Source of the DNA: Calothrix sp. PCC 7507
Lineage (GTDB): Bacteria; Cyanobacteriota; Cyanobacteriia; Cyanobacteriales; Nostocaceae
DNA length: 64,000 bases
Direction: 5' to 3'
Assembly: GCF_000316575.1 (NCBI RefSeq)
Contig: NC_019682.1
Span: 558,001-622,000, forward strand
Part shown: positions 33,922 to 43,002 of the stretch, piece after piece
How positions within the stretch are numbered: the stretch's first letter is position 1
How the letters are laid out: each line of letters opens with the position of its first letter
Notes under the pieces: model-generated
The model's database searches: none
What the model was told of the DNA's origin: nothing
What the model saw: only the letters and a program-made list of their open reading frames with translations
Position numbers and translations under genes: made by a program

Positions 33922-34864
33922 TTGCAACTTGTAATACAGCTTTCCCAGGAAAGCGTCTATCAAGTAGTTGTTGTGCTATGTCTGCTATTTGTGTCCAAGA
34001 GGCTTCTAAATCAATGTGAGGACGCAATTGTTCGGCTGCAACTAAATCTGCTAGTCGTTTCAGACCGATCGCTGCAGATTCAACTTTCAATTCATCAAAT
34101 AGACGTAAGCCGTAAAGGCTCGCAGCACCAGTACCAAAAAAGCGACCAGCATCAAATGTGACTTCTGAGCCTCCAGATACGCCAAACAACACAGTTACGC
34201 CATATGGTGCCAATAAGCTGAGGGCTGAACCAAGTATTTTACCACCTACCGATTCAACAATCAGATGATAAGGGCCATGCTTGCTGGCTTCAGACAGGTC
34301 TTCGCCAATCACTACTAATTGCGCTCCTGCTTCTCTAACCAGTTTCTCATAACTAGGTTGACGAATGTGTGCTACTACCTGGGCACCACTTAGCCGCGCT
34401 AATTGGATGGCAAAGTTACCCACGCCGCCTGATGCGCCTGTAACTAAGACTGGGCGACTTAAGAGAGAGCCACCTTTGAGTAGGGCATGGTATGCTGTTA
34501 AACCCGCTACAGGCAGTGTGGCAGCTTGGGCAAATGATACTGATTCTGGCAATTCAGCTAGGGCATTTGTGGGAACAGATACCAACTCTGCCCAAGCACC
34601 GGAGCCAAGTAAACCCACTACACGCGCCCCTTGGGGAGGCCCAGATCCGTCAACGGCGGCAGTTTCAACGATGCCTGCTAAGTCCCAACCAGGACGCCAA
34701 CCAGCTTCAGCGCTAGTTGAACGTCGCACTTCTCCCCGGTTAAGAGAAATAGCTGCTACTCTCACTAGTGCTTCGTTAGGAGCGGGTGTGGGTGCTTCCA
34801 CTTCACTGAGTGCCAAACGACTAGGCACACTCGGATCAACAACCACCGCACGTATTTTGCTCAT
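33914..34864 (-). CDS. Zinc-independent medium-chain alcohol dehydrogenase / quinone oxidoreductase
   Basis: 316 residues. GroES-like N-domain (EALVRVAAISLNRGEVR, GWRPGWDLAGIV, GSGAWAELVSVPTNALAELPESVSFAQAATLPVAGLTAYHAL) and a Rossmann domain with LVTGASGGVGNFAIQLARLSGAQVVA. No zinc-binding Cys cluster is visible, so it belongs to the quinone-oxidoreductase/enoyl-reductase branch that uses NADPH without metal. Substrate unknown. It overlaps the pyrophosphatase-like pseudogene by 8 nt, so the two were co-translated before the MITE inserted. Confidence 0.9.
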   Translation of the reverse strand: MSKIRAVVVDPSVPSRLALSEVEAPTPAPNEALVRVAAISLNRGEVRRSTSAEAGWRPGWDLAGIVETAAVDGSGPPQGARVVGLLGSGAWAELVSVPTNALAELPESVSFAQAATLPVAGLTAYHALLKGGSLLSRPVLVTGASGGVGNFAIQLARLSGAQVVAHIRQPSYEKLVREAGAQLVVIGEDLSEASKHGPYHLIVESVGGKILGSALSLLAPYGVTVLFGVSGGSEVTFDAGRFFGTGAASLYGLRLFDELKVESAAIGLKRLADLVAAEQLRPHIDLEASWTQIADIAQQLLDRRFPGKAVLQVANE

Positions 34865-35743
34865 AAAGGTTACCCCTGGGTATGAAACTCTGATCTCAAT
34901 ATTAGCGATCGCTTTCCTATCTGAAGTTCAAGACAAGATTTGACCTTGAATCTTTTTTTACTAAGTCAACAATATTTCATAAACTACGGTAACTTGATAG
35001 ACTTGTAGTATATTGATTTAGAAAGAAGTTATCACAGACAAACCCCAGGAAGCAAGTACCCTATCAAAAGATTTATTTCGTCATGAACTGAAGCTAATAC
35101 TGTGTTATGAGCTAATTTGTGCAAAATTAGGTGATTTTAGCCACTTGTCGAATTTTGACAGTACGTATATGGGCATTACTGATATGGGACTCATATTTGA
35201 TTTCTGAAGAGATATGTAGTGGCATGGCAAGCTTAAAATAGTGCATTAGACGTAGGCTTAACGCGTAGCGTCTCGAAGAGAAGCGCAACCCAACAGATAT
35301 CAGGATGTTGGGTTACGCAAAGCCTCCACCCAAACTACTAGTAGTCTGTCAGGGTTGAAATGAGGGACTGTAGCGTCTCGCTCACGCGGGCTTTTCGGCC
35401 CGCACTACCAAAAACCCCTCAAAACAAAATTGACAAACCACTAGCTCCTGTTTAATTTTTGCAGTGGGCATTGCTAACCGTATACGGATTTTGCTGGGCT
35501 AGCCATTTAAATGTGCGTATTTGTACTAAAGATTTGGCTACACAAACAAGCTCGATTAACCTTTACCAGTTAACCATAGGGGATAAGTAAGTCGGCACGA
35601 ATAAACCCAACTATGTAACAGAATGTAAATTACTCAAAACCCTTGTGATTGCTACCCTGCGGGAACACTTCGTGAACGTCGTACCTCCTCGCAATAACAA
35701 AAGTATAGTTATGTTTTTTAACCCACTTACTTATTCTACTCTG
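34865..35743. other. Repeat-rich intergenic region upstream of the acetolactate decarboxylase
   Basis: About 880 bp without a credible gene. It holds a family A element (35338-35444), a short GCGTAGCGTCTC-type dispersed repeat near 35255-35290, and another at 35645-35700 that lies in the same open frame as the downstream gene. It should also contain the promoters of the two divergent flanking genes, not resolvable by eye. Confidence 0.6.
35338..35444 (+). mobile_element. MITE-like element family A, copy 2 (6 bp shorter)
   Basis: 99-bp body (35342-35440) between two CTAG tetranucleotides, same termini as copies 1 and 3. It lacks six bases of the first internal hairpin: the GTGAGCG arm is gone, leaving TAGCGTCTCGCTCAC, while the GCGGGC-TTTTCG-GCCCGC hairpin is intact. 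Confidence 0.8.
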
Positions 35744-36538
35744 ATGAAACTCAAAAAATATTTATGGATAATTGTTTTACCGATTACTGCATTGGGTATT
35801 ATTCTTCCAGGTAAAACACAGCAAAATTCTTCAGAAAATATTTTATTTCAAACATCTACAATTGGCGCTCTAAGTATTGGTATTTATGATGGAAAAACTA
35901 CATTCCAGGAATTAAAAAAACATGGTAATTTCGGCTTAGGAACAGTTAATTCCCTGGATGGGGAGATGGTTGGTTTAGATGGCAAATTTTACCAGATAAA
36001 ATCTGATGGTGTTGCTGCTATTGTTCCAGATTCATTAAAAACGCCATTTGCTGTAGTCACCTTTTTTAGATCACAGAAATTGATTAATTTAAAAGAGTTG
36101 ATTAATTATCAACAACTGCAACAATCCTTAGATCAACAATTACCGACAAAAAACTATCCCTATGCTATTCGCATTCAAGGTAATTTTCCTTACCTCAAAT
36201 TTAGAAGTGTCCCCAAACAAAATCCACCCTATCCGCCTCTAGCAGATGCGGTGAAAAAACAGTCGGTTTTTGAGTTGAGAAATGTCAATGGCACTTTGGT
36301 GGGATTTCGGACGCCGTCTTATTTGCAAGGAGTCAATGTCAATGGCTATCATTTTCATTTCATCACTAGCGATCGCAAAACTGGAGGACATATCTTAGAT
36401 GGACAATTCCAAAATGCTAAAGTAGAAATTGCACCCATATCAAATGTTGAGGTAAGTTTGCCTGAATCTGCCCAATTCAGCCAAGCTGATTTGGGAGATG
36501 GCAAATCTGCTGAAGTCAACAGAGTTGAACGTAAGTAA
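35744..36538 (+). CDS. budA: Alpha-acetolactate decarboxylase, exported form
   Basis: 264 residues from ATG 35744 (MKLKKYLWIIVLPITALGI), giving a signal peptide that directs the enzyme to the periplasm. The catalytic zinc site is visible as NGYHFHFITSDRKTGGHILD (His-x-His ... His) near residue 205, and the N-terminal STIGALSIGIYDGKTTFQELKKHGNFGLGTVNSLDGEM block is typical. It decarboxylates acetolactate to acetoin. No acetolactate synthase or acetoin reductase is adjacent. The longer frame from 35645 is translated from a dispersed repeat and is rejected as the start. Confidence 0.88.
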   Translation: MKLKKYLWIIVLPITALGIILPGKTQQNSSENILFQTSTIGALSIGIYDGKTTFQELKKHGNFGLGTVNSLDGEMVGLDGKFYQIKSDGVAAIVPDSLKTPFAVVTFFRSQKLINLKELINYQQLQQSLDQQLPTKNYPYAIRIQGNFPYLKFRSVPKQNPPYPPLADAVKKQSVFELRNVNGTLVGFRTPSYLQGVNVNGYHFHFITSDRKTGGHILDGQFQNAKVEIAPISNVEVSLPESAQFSQADLGDGKSAEVNRVERK

Positions 36539-36592
36539 GTATACATTCATCACCAACAAAACCAGCCACTAAATATTCTTTGAATTCAAACC

Positions 36593-36994
36593 ATGTCACT
36601 ACCAGAAACTATTACAAACCCAACAAATACTCGGCCAACCGTAGCGATTGGTCATGTTAGACTAAACGTGAACAATGTACCACAGGCTAGCGATTTTTTC
36701 CTCAAGCTAGGATTAAGGTATATCACTCAATCTGAAGAGTTAGCTGTTTTGGAGTTACGAGGAGGTACACACTTAGTTTTAAGAAAAGCATCTGATACTA
36801 TTATTAATGGTACAAACGCACCTTTTGATTTGATGGTGGATGATGTTTTTGCTACCAAAGATGCCTTGATTAATTTGGGATTGACAGTTTCTGAGATTGA
36901 AACTGGGAGAATCCACAGTTCTTTTACCTTGACTGGGCCGGATGGCTACCTGATCGCAGTGACTTCTTCACACACGGGTGGCAGAGAAGTATAA
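36593..36994 (+). CDS. VOC-superfamily (glyoxalase/bleomycin-resistance) protein
   Basis: 133 residues forming one VOC module: VAIGHVRLNVNNVPQASDFFLKLGLRYI, ELRGGTHLVLRK and SFTLTGPDGYLIAVTSSH. Metal-ligand positions (His of GHVRL, His of THLVL, possibly Asp/Tyr of PDGYL) are partly kept, so it may be an enzyme or a binding protein; the function cannot be told. It follows the decarboxylase by 54 nt on the same strand and may be co-transcribed with it. Confidence 0.82.
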   Translation: MSLPETITNPTNTRPTVAIGHVRLNVNNVPQASDFFLKLGLRYITQSEELAVLELRGGTHLVLRKASDTIINGTNAPFDLMVDDVFATKDALINLGLTVSEIETGRIHSSFTLTGPDGYLIAVTSSHTGGREV

Positions 36995-37471
36995 GAGCTT
37001 CTAAATTATATAAATAGTCTTGATCGTGACTGAGCATCTCGACTCACCTAGGCTGCGCTCAGTAAAAGTCCGCTCGGCACAAGTTGCTCGATGGAAAAGC
37101 AGCCGAAGTATCGTCTTTGACGATTATCAGTTATCAGATAAATGTACAGGTTAAATACGTCACATTTTAGTATGATGTATCACTAATCGTCTAATAAGAA
37201 ATAAATATTTAATGCAAATCACTGCAAAATTCTCGTAAGATTAGTTTACATGGTTATTATCCGATGGTATTCACTACAGCGCACAAAGTCGCTGTTTTTT
37301 TTTGGAGGTACTAAACCGTAATTGGATTGCCTTAGCAAATCTTTTTCTCCTCATATGCAGCAATTACAGTGTTGGTCGTTTATCTAAAAACTGCTATATA
37401 TCCTCGTATTGCTAATGCTGCCTTGACTAAGAGCAGTATTTATATCCGGCTGACCACATCAAACTTCACCA
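36995..37471. other. Intergenic region upstream of a methyltransferase
   Basis: 477 bp with no ORF recognised. At 37035-37105 it has a piece of the GCTGCGCTCAGTAAAAG-type dispersed repeat common in Nostoc, and at 37297 a nine-T run. The rest is AT-rich and otherwise featureless to me. Confidence 0.45.
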
Positions 37472-38398
37472 ATGCCTCAACCCAAGCCAATTAAAATTTC
37501 TCAAGCGACTCGCTATCAAAATGCTGCGCTCAATTACTATTTGGAACTTACAGGTTCCCCTTATCTCCATTATGGGTATTGGGAGCCACTGCCCAGTTGC
37601 AGTGATGATTTGACTCTTGCACGGTTCCGCATCGCGCAGGAAGCTTATACAGCTAAACTTTTCACTTTCATTCCCGTGGGAACAAACACAGTACTTGATG
37701 TTGGCTGTGGTATTGGTGGCAATGCTGCTTATCTCAAAAAGCGTGGTTTCACAGTTGAAGGATTAGCACCTGATCCATTCCAACAAGAGATGTTTGTACA
37801 ACGGACTCATGGTCAAATACCCTTCCATTTAACAAGATTTGAAGATTTCCCCCAAACTCACTCTTATGACTTGATTCTCTTCAGCGAAAGTAGCCAGTAT
37901 ATGGCGGCTGATGACATTGCTCAAGGGGCTGCACGTCTACTTAATGATGGTGGTTATCTACTACTTGCCGATATGATCCGGACTGATGCCAAATACTATG
38001 AGGGCATCTTCTCGAATTGTCATGTTGGTAGTGTGCTAAACGATGCTTTGACGCAGGCTGGGTTCAATTTAGTCAAATCTGAGGATATCTCAGCCCAAGC
38101 TGCACCGACGATTGACTTGGGTATTGCCAATTTCCGGACTTTTGGGTTGAGTACTATTAAATATCTTGGTGATCTTTTAGCGATCGCAGTTCCGCCTTTA
38201 CATAAACTCTTGCGCTGGATGTTTAACCGCTGGGTGAAAAAGCTTGTTGTCGAAGGGTTAGAAGCACGCAAAATTTTTGACAAATATCTTTGTTATGAAA
38301 TTCAGCTTTGGCAGTTGTCAGAAAAAGGAAAAAGGGCAGGGAGCAGGCTTGCCGTGAGCGTAGCCGAATGGGAGCAAGGGGAAGAACCCCATACTTAA
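37472..38398 (+). CDS. Class I SAM-dependent methyltransferase
   Basis: 308 residues. SAM-binding motif VLDVGCGIGGNAAYLKKRGFTVEGLAPD at about residues 76-103, motif II region YDLILFSESSQYM, and GGYLLLADMIR. The N-terminus NYYLELTGSPYLHYGYWEPLP resembles lipid or small-molecule methyltransferases, but the substrate is unknown. The last ~20 residues (GSRLAVSVAEWEQGEEPHT) are encoded by a GAGCGTAGCCGAATGGG-type dispersed repeat, so the C-terminus has probably been replaced or extended by repeat DNA. A good terminator follows. Confidence 0.85.
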   Translation: MPQPKPIKISQATRYQNAALNYYLELTGSPYLHYGYWEPLPSCSDDLTLARFRIAQEAYTAKLFTFIPVGTNTVLDVGCGIGGNAAYLKKRGFTVEGLAPDPFQQEMFVQRTHGQIPFHLTRFEDFPQTHSYDLILFSESSQYMAADDIAQGAARLLNDGGYLLLADMIRTDAKYYEGIFSNCHVGSVLNDALTQAGFNLVKSEDISAQAAPTIDLGIANFRTFGLSTIKYLGDLLAIAVPPLHKLLRWMFNRWVKKLVVEGLEARKIFDKYLCYEIQLWQLSEKGKRAGSRLAVSVAEWEQGEEPHT

Positions 38399-38524
38399 AG
38401 CAGCCTCTCCGCAGGAGAAGGTTTTGCTAAGGATTTTTGGTATTCAAGCCAAAATGGCTACACACAGAAGGTAAATACCGATAATATCTAATCTTGGTTT
38501 ACTGTTCAGAATACTAAGTTAACT

Positions 38525-38553
38525 TCCCTCCTGAATCCCCTGGAGGGATTTTT
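38525..38553 (+). terminator. Factor-independent terminator
   Basis: TCCCTCC (38525-38531) pairs with GGAGGGA (38542-38548), followed by TTTTT. Between convergent genes, oriented to stop the methyltransferase transcript. Confidence 0.8.
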
Positions 38554-38575
38554 ATTGCGAAACTCTCTCCCCTCA

Positions 38576-40324
38576 CTAACGCCAGCCTAGGAGGCGCAAC
38601 CCTGGCACAATTAGGTAATAACTAACTCCCAACCAGAAGCTCAGGAAAACACCCACAAAACCAAAGAAAGCCACAGGCAGGTATAATTCTATCCATTGGG
38701 GTTGACTGGAAAATTGAAATATGGTAGGCAGAAACCCCGAACGAATTAAGCCAGCAAAAAACATGGATGTACCGAAAGAAGCGATCGCCGCATAGACTAA
38801 ATGATATCCGCGCAGACCTAAACTCAGGGTGAATAGAAACACTGTGAACAAAATAGAGATGACCAAACCTTCGTTGCTATTTTTAGGTGTGTTTAATAGT
38901 AAAATTAGCCAGCCTAATCCATAGCTGATTATTCCCATCAGTGAAGCCACCAGAAACCGTCGCCGTTGACCAAATACTCCAGCCACTGTTAGCCCCCATG
39001 CAGTTCCTAAGCCGGCGGCAGCAAACACGAGAATTTCTGCGCCTAAGACGGGTTGAGTATTGGGTACTAAGTCAGGTAGCTGACGAAAGATAAATTCGGC
39101 AACACGACTACCTAATATTGTGCGATATGCCAAAATAAAACCAGCAATTGTCCCTAGGCTCGCGCCCATACTAGTGAGAGTCATAGCCCAAATTGTGGCA
39201 AGACAGGCTAGCAAAAATTTAGCGATCGCTTTAATAATAAAAAGAGCAGTTGTGCCTATGGCTTGAGCAAATTCTGCTAAAGCTTTTTCCACAGCTTGCT
39301 GTAACGGCGTAAATTTAGCCCCTACTTGGCGAACAGCATCTTGAATTAGGGAAAATAACCCTGGCTTTAATGGGCCGCGAATAATTTTGGCTAACCGTTT
39401 TTGGATGATTGCTGCATTTGCTGGACGCGATCGCACATCTTCCTGTATCATTTCATCCAGCAAATCTGCAAACTGCGGATTCACACGAACTTCAGAACGC
39501 CAGTGCAATATTCCAGTTTGCGGATCAGCTAAATCTGGGGGACATTTACCCGTGAGTAATTCAATCATCGTCCGACCGAGGGCATAAAAATCAACGGTTG
39601 GTCCCACATAACCCCCAGTAACTTGCTCTGGGGGACTGTAGCCTGAAGTATATAACCTGGTTGAACTCGATTCAGAACGCCACATTGCACCACTAAATTG
39701 TTTTGCGCCGCCAAAATCAATTAGCACTAGCTGATCCCCAGCCATTCCCCCCGAAAGCATGGGTGTAGTTGGGGAAGTAGTACGCAACATTAAATTAGAA
39801 GGCTTAATATCTCGATGAATAATCTGACGCTTGTGCAATTCCTGCAAAATCTGCACAGCCTGGGAAAACCAGCTTAACACCAAATCCTCTGGACATCCTT
39901 GAGGATACTGTTTGCCGATTTCTTCTAGGGTTTGGCCATTGATTTTTTCCATCACCAAACAAGGTATTTGGCGCGGTTTGGGATTAGACAAATTGAGTTG
40001 AAAGTACCCGTCAGCATCCACGCGGGGAACACCAGGATCTTGCAGCCGACTTAAAACTGCTGCCTCTTGCGTAAACAATTCCAGTGCTTTCGGTGCATTT
40101 TCCACCAATACTTTCAGTACTTTCTCGGTTTGGGTTCTCTCATCCCAAACAGTATAAATTTGGGCAAATCCTCCTGCACCCAAGGTTTGGAGTGGAACAT
40201 AGCGGTTTAGTAGCTGTAACGGTGCGCCACAGCTGTTGCAAAATTTGTTTCCCCAAGGTTGGGGATAGGGATATTCACAGTCAGGATTTATGCAGTGAAC
40301 CGCAGTCTGAAGGATAGGGGACAC
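38576..40324 (-). CDS. Membrane Ser/Thr protein kinase with zinc-ribbon N-terminus
   Basis: 582 residues. Zinc ribbon CINPDCEYPY...KFCNSCGAPL (residues ~11-36), kinase domain ~40-320 with LGAGGFAQIYTVWD, VLKVLVE, HRDIKPSNLML and DFGGAKQF, so the catalytic residues are intact. The C-terminal ~230 residues contain about six membrane helices (LFIIKAIAKFLLACLATIWAM and later), placing the kinase domain on the cytosolic side. This Pkn architecture is common in filamentous cyanobacteria. The substrate and signal are unknown. It is monocistronic with a MITE-like inverted-repeat element upstream. Confidence 0.9.
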   Translation of the reverse strand: MSPILQTAVHCINPDCEYPYPQPWGNKFCNSCGAPLQLLNRYVPLQTLGAGGFAQIYTVWDERTQTEKVLKVLVENAPKALELFTQEAAVLSRLQDPGVPRVDADGYFQLNLSNPKPRQIPCLVMEKINGQTLEEIGKQYPQGCPEDLVLSWFSQAVQILQELHKRQIIHRDIKPSNLMLRTTSPTTPMLSGGMAGDQLVLIDFGGAKQFSGAMWRSESSSTRLYTSGYSPPEQVTGGYVGPTVDFYALGRTMIELLTGKCPPDLADPQTGILHWRSEVRVNPQFADLLDEMIQEDVRSRPANAAIIQKRLAKIIRGPLKPGLFSLIQDAVRQVGAKFTPLQQAVEKALAEFAQAIGTTALFIIKAIAKFLLACLATIWAMTLTSMGASLGTIAGFILAYRTILGSRVAEFIFRQLPDLVPNTQPVLGAEILVFAAAGLGTAWGLTVAGVFGQRRRFLVASLMGIISYGLGWLILLLNTPKNSNEGLVISILFTVFLFTLSLGLRGYHLVYAAIASFGTSMFFAGLIRSGFLPTIFQFSSQPQWIELYLPVAFFGFVGVFLSFWLGVSYYLIVPGLRLLGWR

Positions 40325-40385
40325 AACCGCTACAGTACGAAGGCTGCCTCGATTTTAGCGTTTCTTCAGATGAAGAGATTTACAT

Positions 40386-40609
40386 GCTGTAGGGGCAATT
40401 CCTGAATCATTGGTGTCAACTTAACGTGAAACCCTTGTCAAAACGTGATTTTGAATTAAATCACCTAGCATCAAGATCCGCGTCACCCCACCCCGGTTTT
40501 GTCTAAAGCCAAAACCTCCCCTCCCCTTGCCAAGGTGAGGGGTAAAACGTATGTCAGGTAAGCGTTGTAGCTCAATTTGACACGTATGTTCATGAATTGC
40601 CCCTACAGC
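40386..40609. mobile_element. 224-bp element with 16-bp perfect terminal inverted repeats
   Basis: GCTGTAGGGGCAATTC at 40386-40401 is exactly inverted at 40594-40609; after one mismatch TGAA is shared too. No ORF lies inside. The interior is AT/GC-mixed with CACCCCACCCCGG and CCTCCCCTCCCC stretches. No clear target duplication is seen. A non-autonomous element or repeat is the best reading. Confidence 0.55.
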
Positions 40610-40628
40610 GTAGACTTTTCCCTATTGC

Positions 40629-41285
40629 CTATTCCTTTTGTTCACGATTAATCCAAATACCTCTCAATCCAGCTGCTTTTGCTCCGTTATAGTCTTCTGT
40701 GACGCTGTCGCCAATGTGCCAAGCCGCCTCTGGTTGACAGTCATGTTTTTCTAAAGCCACGGTAAAAATTTGGGGATTGGGTTTAGCTACACCTACCTGG
40801 GTAGAAATTGTGATGGAGGTAAAAAAGTCCCTCAATCCCAAGCTTTGCAACACTGAATAAATCCGGGAATCGAAATTAGACACCACTCCCAACTCAATTC
40901 CTAAGCGCCGCCAGTTTACCAAAGCTGATAGCACATCAGGATAGACAAACCACGCTTGGGCAGTGCCAAAGTGGATATAGAGTTCACTAAAAAAAGCCGA
41001 AAAGTCTGAAAATTGCTTGATAACGCCAGCGCTTTCAAAGGTATTGAAGGCAATTTTCTGCCACCAATCAAACTCATGTTGGGGAATGTCTTGGTTGTCA
41101 GCGTCCGGAAATATCGGCGGTGGTGCTGCTTTAAAGCTTTGGATAAATTTTGTATTCAATATATCGGCTGAAACTTCAACGCCAAATTCCTGGGCTATCT
41201 GACGATAAACTTCGCCTACACTACCTTTGACGCCGATGAGTGTGCCTACAGCATCTAAAAAAATAACTTTCGGTCGTTCCATCAA
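40629..41285 (-). CDS. HAD-superfamily hydrolase (HDHD3/REG-2-like)
   Basis: 218 residues. Nucleophile motif FLDAVGTLIG near residue 8 (Asp; Ala follows, where many have Asp, so the general acid is altered), Ser/Asn motif VVSNFDSRIY, Lys in VGVAKPNPQIF and acidic HIGDSVTEDYNGAKAAG. The cap is helical. D-x-V replacing D-x-D occurs in HDHD3-like and some haloacid-dehalogenase relatives, so it may be a phosphatase with a different acid or a dehalogenase-like enzyme. Substrate unknown. Confidence 0.85.
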   Translation of the reverse strand: MMERPKVIFLDAVGTLIGVKGSVGEVYRQIAQEFGVEVSADILNTKFIQSFKAAPPPIFPDADNQDIPQHEFDWWQKIAFNTFESAGVIKQFSDFSAFFSELYIHFGTAQAWFVYPDVLSALVNWRRLGIELGVVSNFDSRIYSVLQSLGLRDFFTSITISTQVGVAKPNPQIFTVALEKHDCQPEAAWHIGDSVTEDYNGAKAAGLRGIWINREQKE

Positions 41286-41367
41286 ACTTTTATGATTTTG
41301 AATCCTAGAGTTGAGATTTTTGCTTATCAGAAGCTCTCAGTGCGTTGTCATGATTACGCAACATCTG

Positions 41368-42561
41368 CTATCGAGAAAGCGTCTCTATAATAGGACGGAC
41401 TAGCCAGTTAAAACCAACTTTTAGTTGATGATCTAGAGTTGGTAGCCGATACAGATAAGCAAGGCGACGGCCGACATAAGCCAAGGGTCCATCTAGTTTG
41501 ATTCCTAAACCAGTTAAGGTAGCGTTGTCTATTCCTAGCGCTAACATTTCGCCTAACTTTTGGTAACGGAAGGGTAATAGAGGACGATTAGTCAGACTTG
41601 CCCAGATATTCCAAGCGGTATAATCAGCTTGTTGAAACGCAGCTTGGGCGGTGGCGGGGACTTGTTGTCCTTCTGCATCTAAAGTGTCTGCCAAATCTCC
41701 CAAGGCGAAAATTTCTGGATGGTCGAAAACTTGTAGAGTTGGTGTGGTGCTGATTTGACCCCGCTGATTTTGTTTGAGGGGTAGGGATTTAACGACAGAA
41801 CTAACCCGCGTTCCCACTGTCCAAATTACCAAATCGACAGGAATCGTGTCTACTTGGTTTTTGTATTCTAGGGAGATTGTATCTGGCCCAATTGATTCAA
41901 TTTTTGTGTCTAAATCAATAAATACATTGCGTGCATCTAAAGCTTTTTTTGCGGCTTCGCGGTTAAAATCTGGGGAAGTTCGCAAAATTTGGTCAGCAAT
42001 ATCTATGAGTCGGAAGCGTCCCCTGTCTTTGAGTCTGTCTGCTAACTTACAAGCTAATTCTACGCCGCTGTAACCAGCGCCAGCGATCGCCACCCGAATT
42101 TTATCAGCATCTGATGCTTCTAAGACCCTTAGGCGTTCTTCCAGACGGTAGGCGTCAGTGATAGTGCGGAATGGGTAAGCGTAGGATGTGGCACCAGCAA
42201 CTAAATCTAGTGGTGTTTCTCCACCCAAAGCTAATACTAGGCGATCGTAGGCGAGTTCTGGCCCATCTTGTAACTGTACCAGCTGCTGAGTTGTATCAAT
42301 TCCCGCCACAACTGCTTGATAAAAACGCACACCTGTGTTTGCTAAAAGTTCTGTAAAAGGTGGGGCAATTTCCCAGGTTTGCAGTTCCCCGGTGAGTAAT
42401 TCGTAGAGTAAAGGAGAGAATAAGAAGCGATCGCTTTGATCTACCAGCACAATTTCGGGTTTTTGTGTAGATTCCCAATGCAACTGGCTTAAACGCAGGG
42501 CTGTGTAGAGGCCACCAAAGCCTCCACCAAGGATTACAATTCTACTAGTTTGTTGAGTCAT
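41368..42561 (-). CDS. Type II NADH dehydrogenase (NDH-2) family FAD oxidoreductase
   Basis: 397 residues. FAD-binding ILGGGFGGLYTALRL at residues ~9-23, second dinucleotide-binding site VAIAGAGYSGVELACKLADRL near residue 158, VIWTVGTRVSSVVKSL and FALGDLADTLDAEGQQVPATAQAAFQQADYTAWNI. NDH-2 enzymes pass electrons from NAD(P)H to quinone at the membrane without pumping. A C-terminal amphipathic stretch (LGIKLDGPLAYVGRRLAYLYRLPTLDHQLKVGFNW) fits membrane attachment. It is close to the Ndb proteins of cyanobacteria; the paralogue is not decided. Confidence 0.9.
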   Translation of the reverse strand: MTQQTSRIVILGGGFGGLYTALRLSQLHWESTQKPEIVLVDQSDRFLFSPLLYELLTGELQTWEIAPPFTELLANTGVRFYQAVVAGIDTTQQLVQLQDGPELAYDRLVLALGGETPLDLVAGATSYAYPFRTITDAYRLEERLRVLEASDADKIRVAIAGAGYSGVELACKLADRLKDRGRFRLIDIADQILRTSPDFNREAAKKALDARNVFIDLDTKIESIGPDTISLEYKNQVDTIPVDLVIWTVGTRVSSVVKSLPLKQNQRGQISTTPTLQVFDHPEIFALGDLADTLDAEGQQVPATAQAAFQQADYTAWNIWASLTNRPLLPFRYQKLGEMLALGIDNATLTGLGIKLDGPLAYVGRRLAYLYRLPTLDHQLKVGFNWLVRPIIETLSR

Positions 42562-43002
42562 CGTTTCTATGGGACAGTCAATCCCCGCAAGGCAACTTAA
42601 TTTAAGTTTAATGATTTCTTGCCGTCTATGGGGAATAGGGAACTTGTACTGAGCGTACCCCTGCGGTGAAGCAAGCTACGTGTAGCGTCCCGCAGGGAAG
42701 TCGAAGTATGGGGCATGGGAAAAATACAGTTGTGTTTCACTACTTAATGAAAGATGCTTTATAAAAAGCGCAAACCGCCTTTCATTTAACAGTTGCATTA
42801 ACTTAATTGCCACCTGAAGTAACAGTTTGATGATGGGTGGCGGGGTCTTCATTCAACACTTTTGACAGAGTATAGGAAACATATTTAATTTGTAAAAAAT
42901 CTAAGTATTTGTAGGGTGGGCATTGCCCACCGAAACCTAGATATGGTGGGCAATGTCCACCCTACTGTAAAGCCAAGTAATTTCAGGAATTAAACCGGAC
43001 TC
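42562..43002. other. Intergenic region with dispersed repeats
   Basis: 441 bp without a gene. It has a CTGCGGTGAAGCAAGC...TAGCGTCCCGCAGGG dispersed repeat at about 42655-42710 and the 55-bp hairpin repeat at 42911-42965. Confidence 0.55.
42911..42965. repeat. 55-bp hairpin repeat (GTAGGGTGGGC family)
   Basis: 21-nt arms with a single mismatch: GTAGGGTGGGCATTGCCCAC plus C, and the inverse GTGGGCAATGTCCACCCTAC preceded by G, around a short loop. Partial relatives are at 26080-26104 and 43821-43845. Confidence 0.75.

Noticed and set aside
34365-34943. 192-codon plus-strand ORF
   Set aside because: Lies entirely antisense to the clear oxidoreductase gene, with no recognised domain.
35645-35743. 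N-terminal extension of acetolactate decarboxylase
   Set aside because: Encoded by a dispersed repeat; starting at 35744 gives a normal signal peptide.
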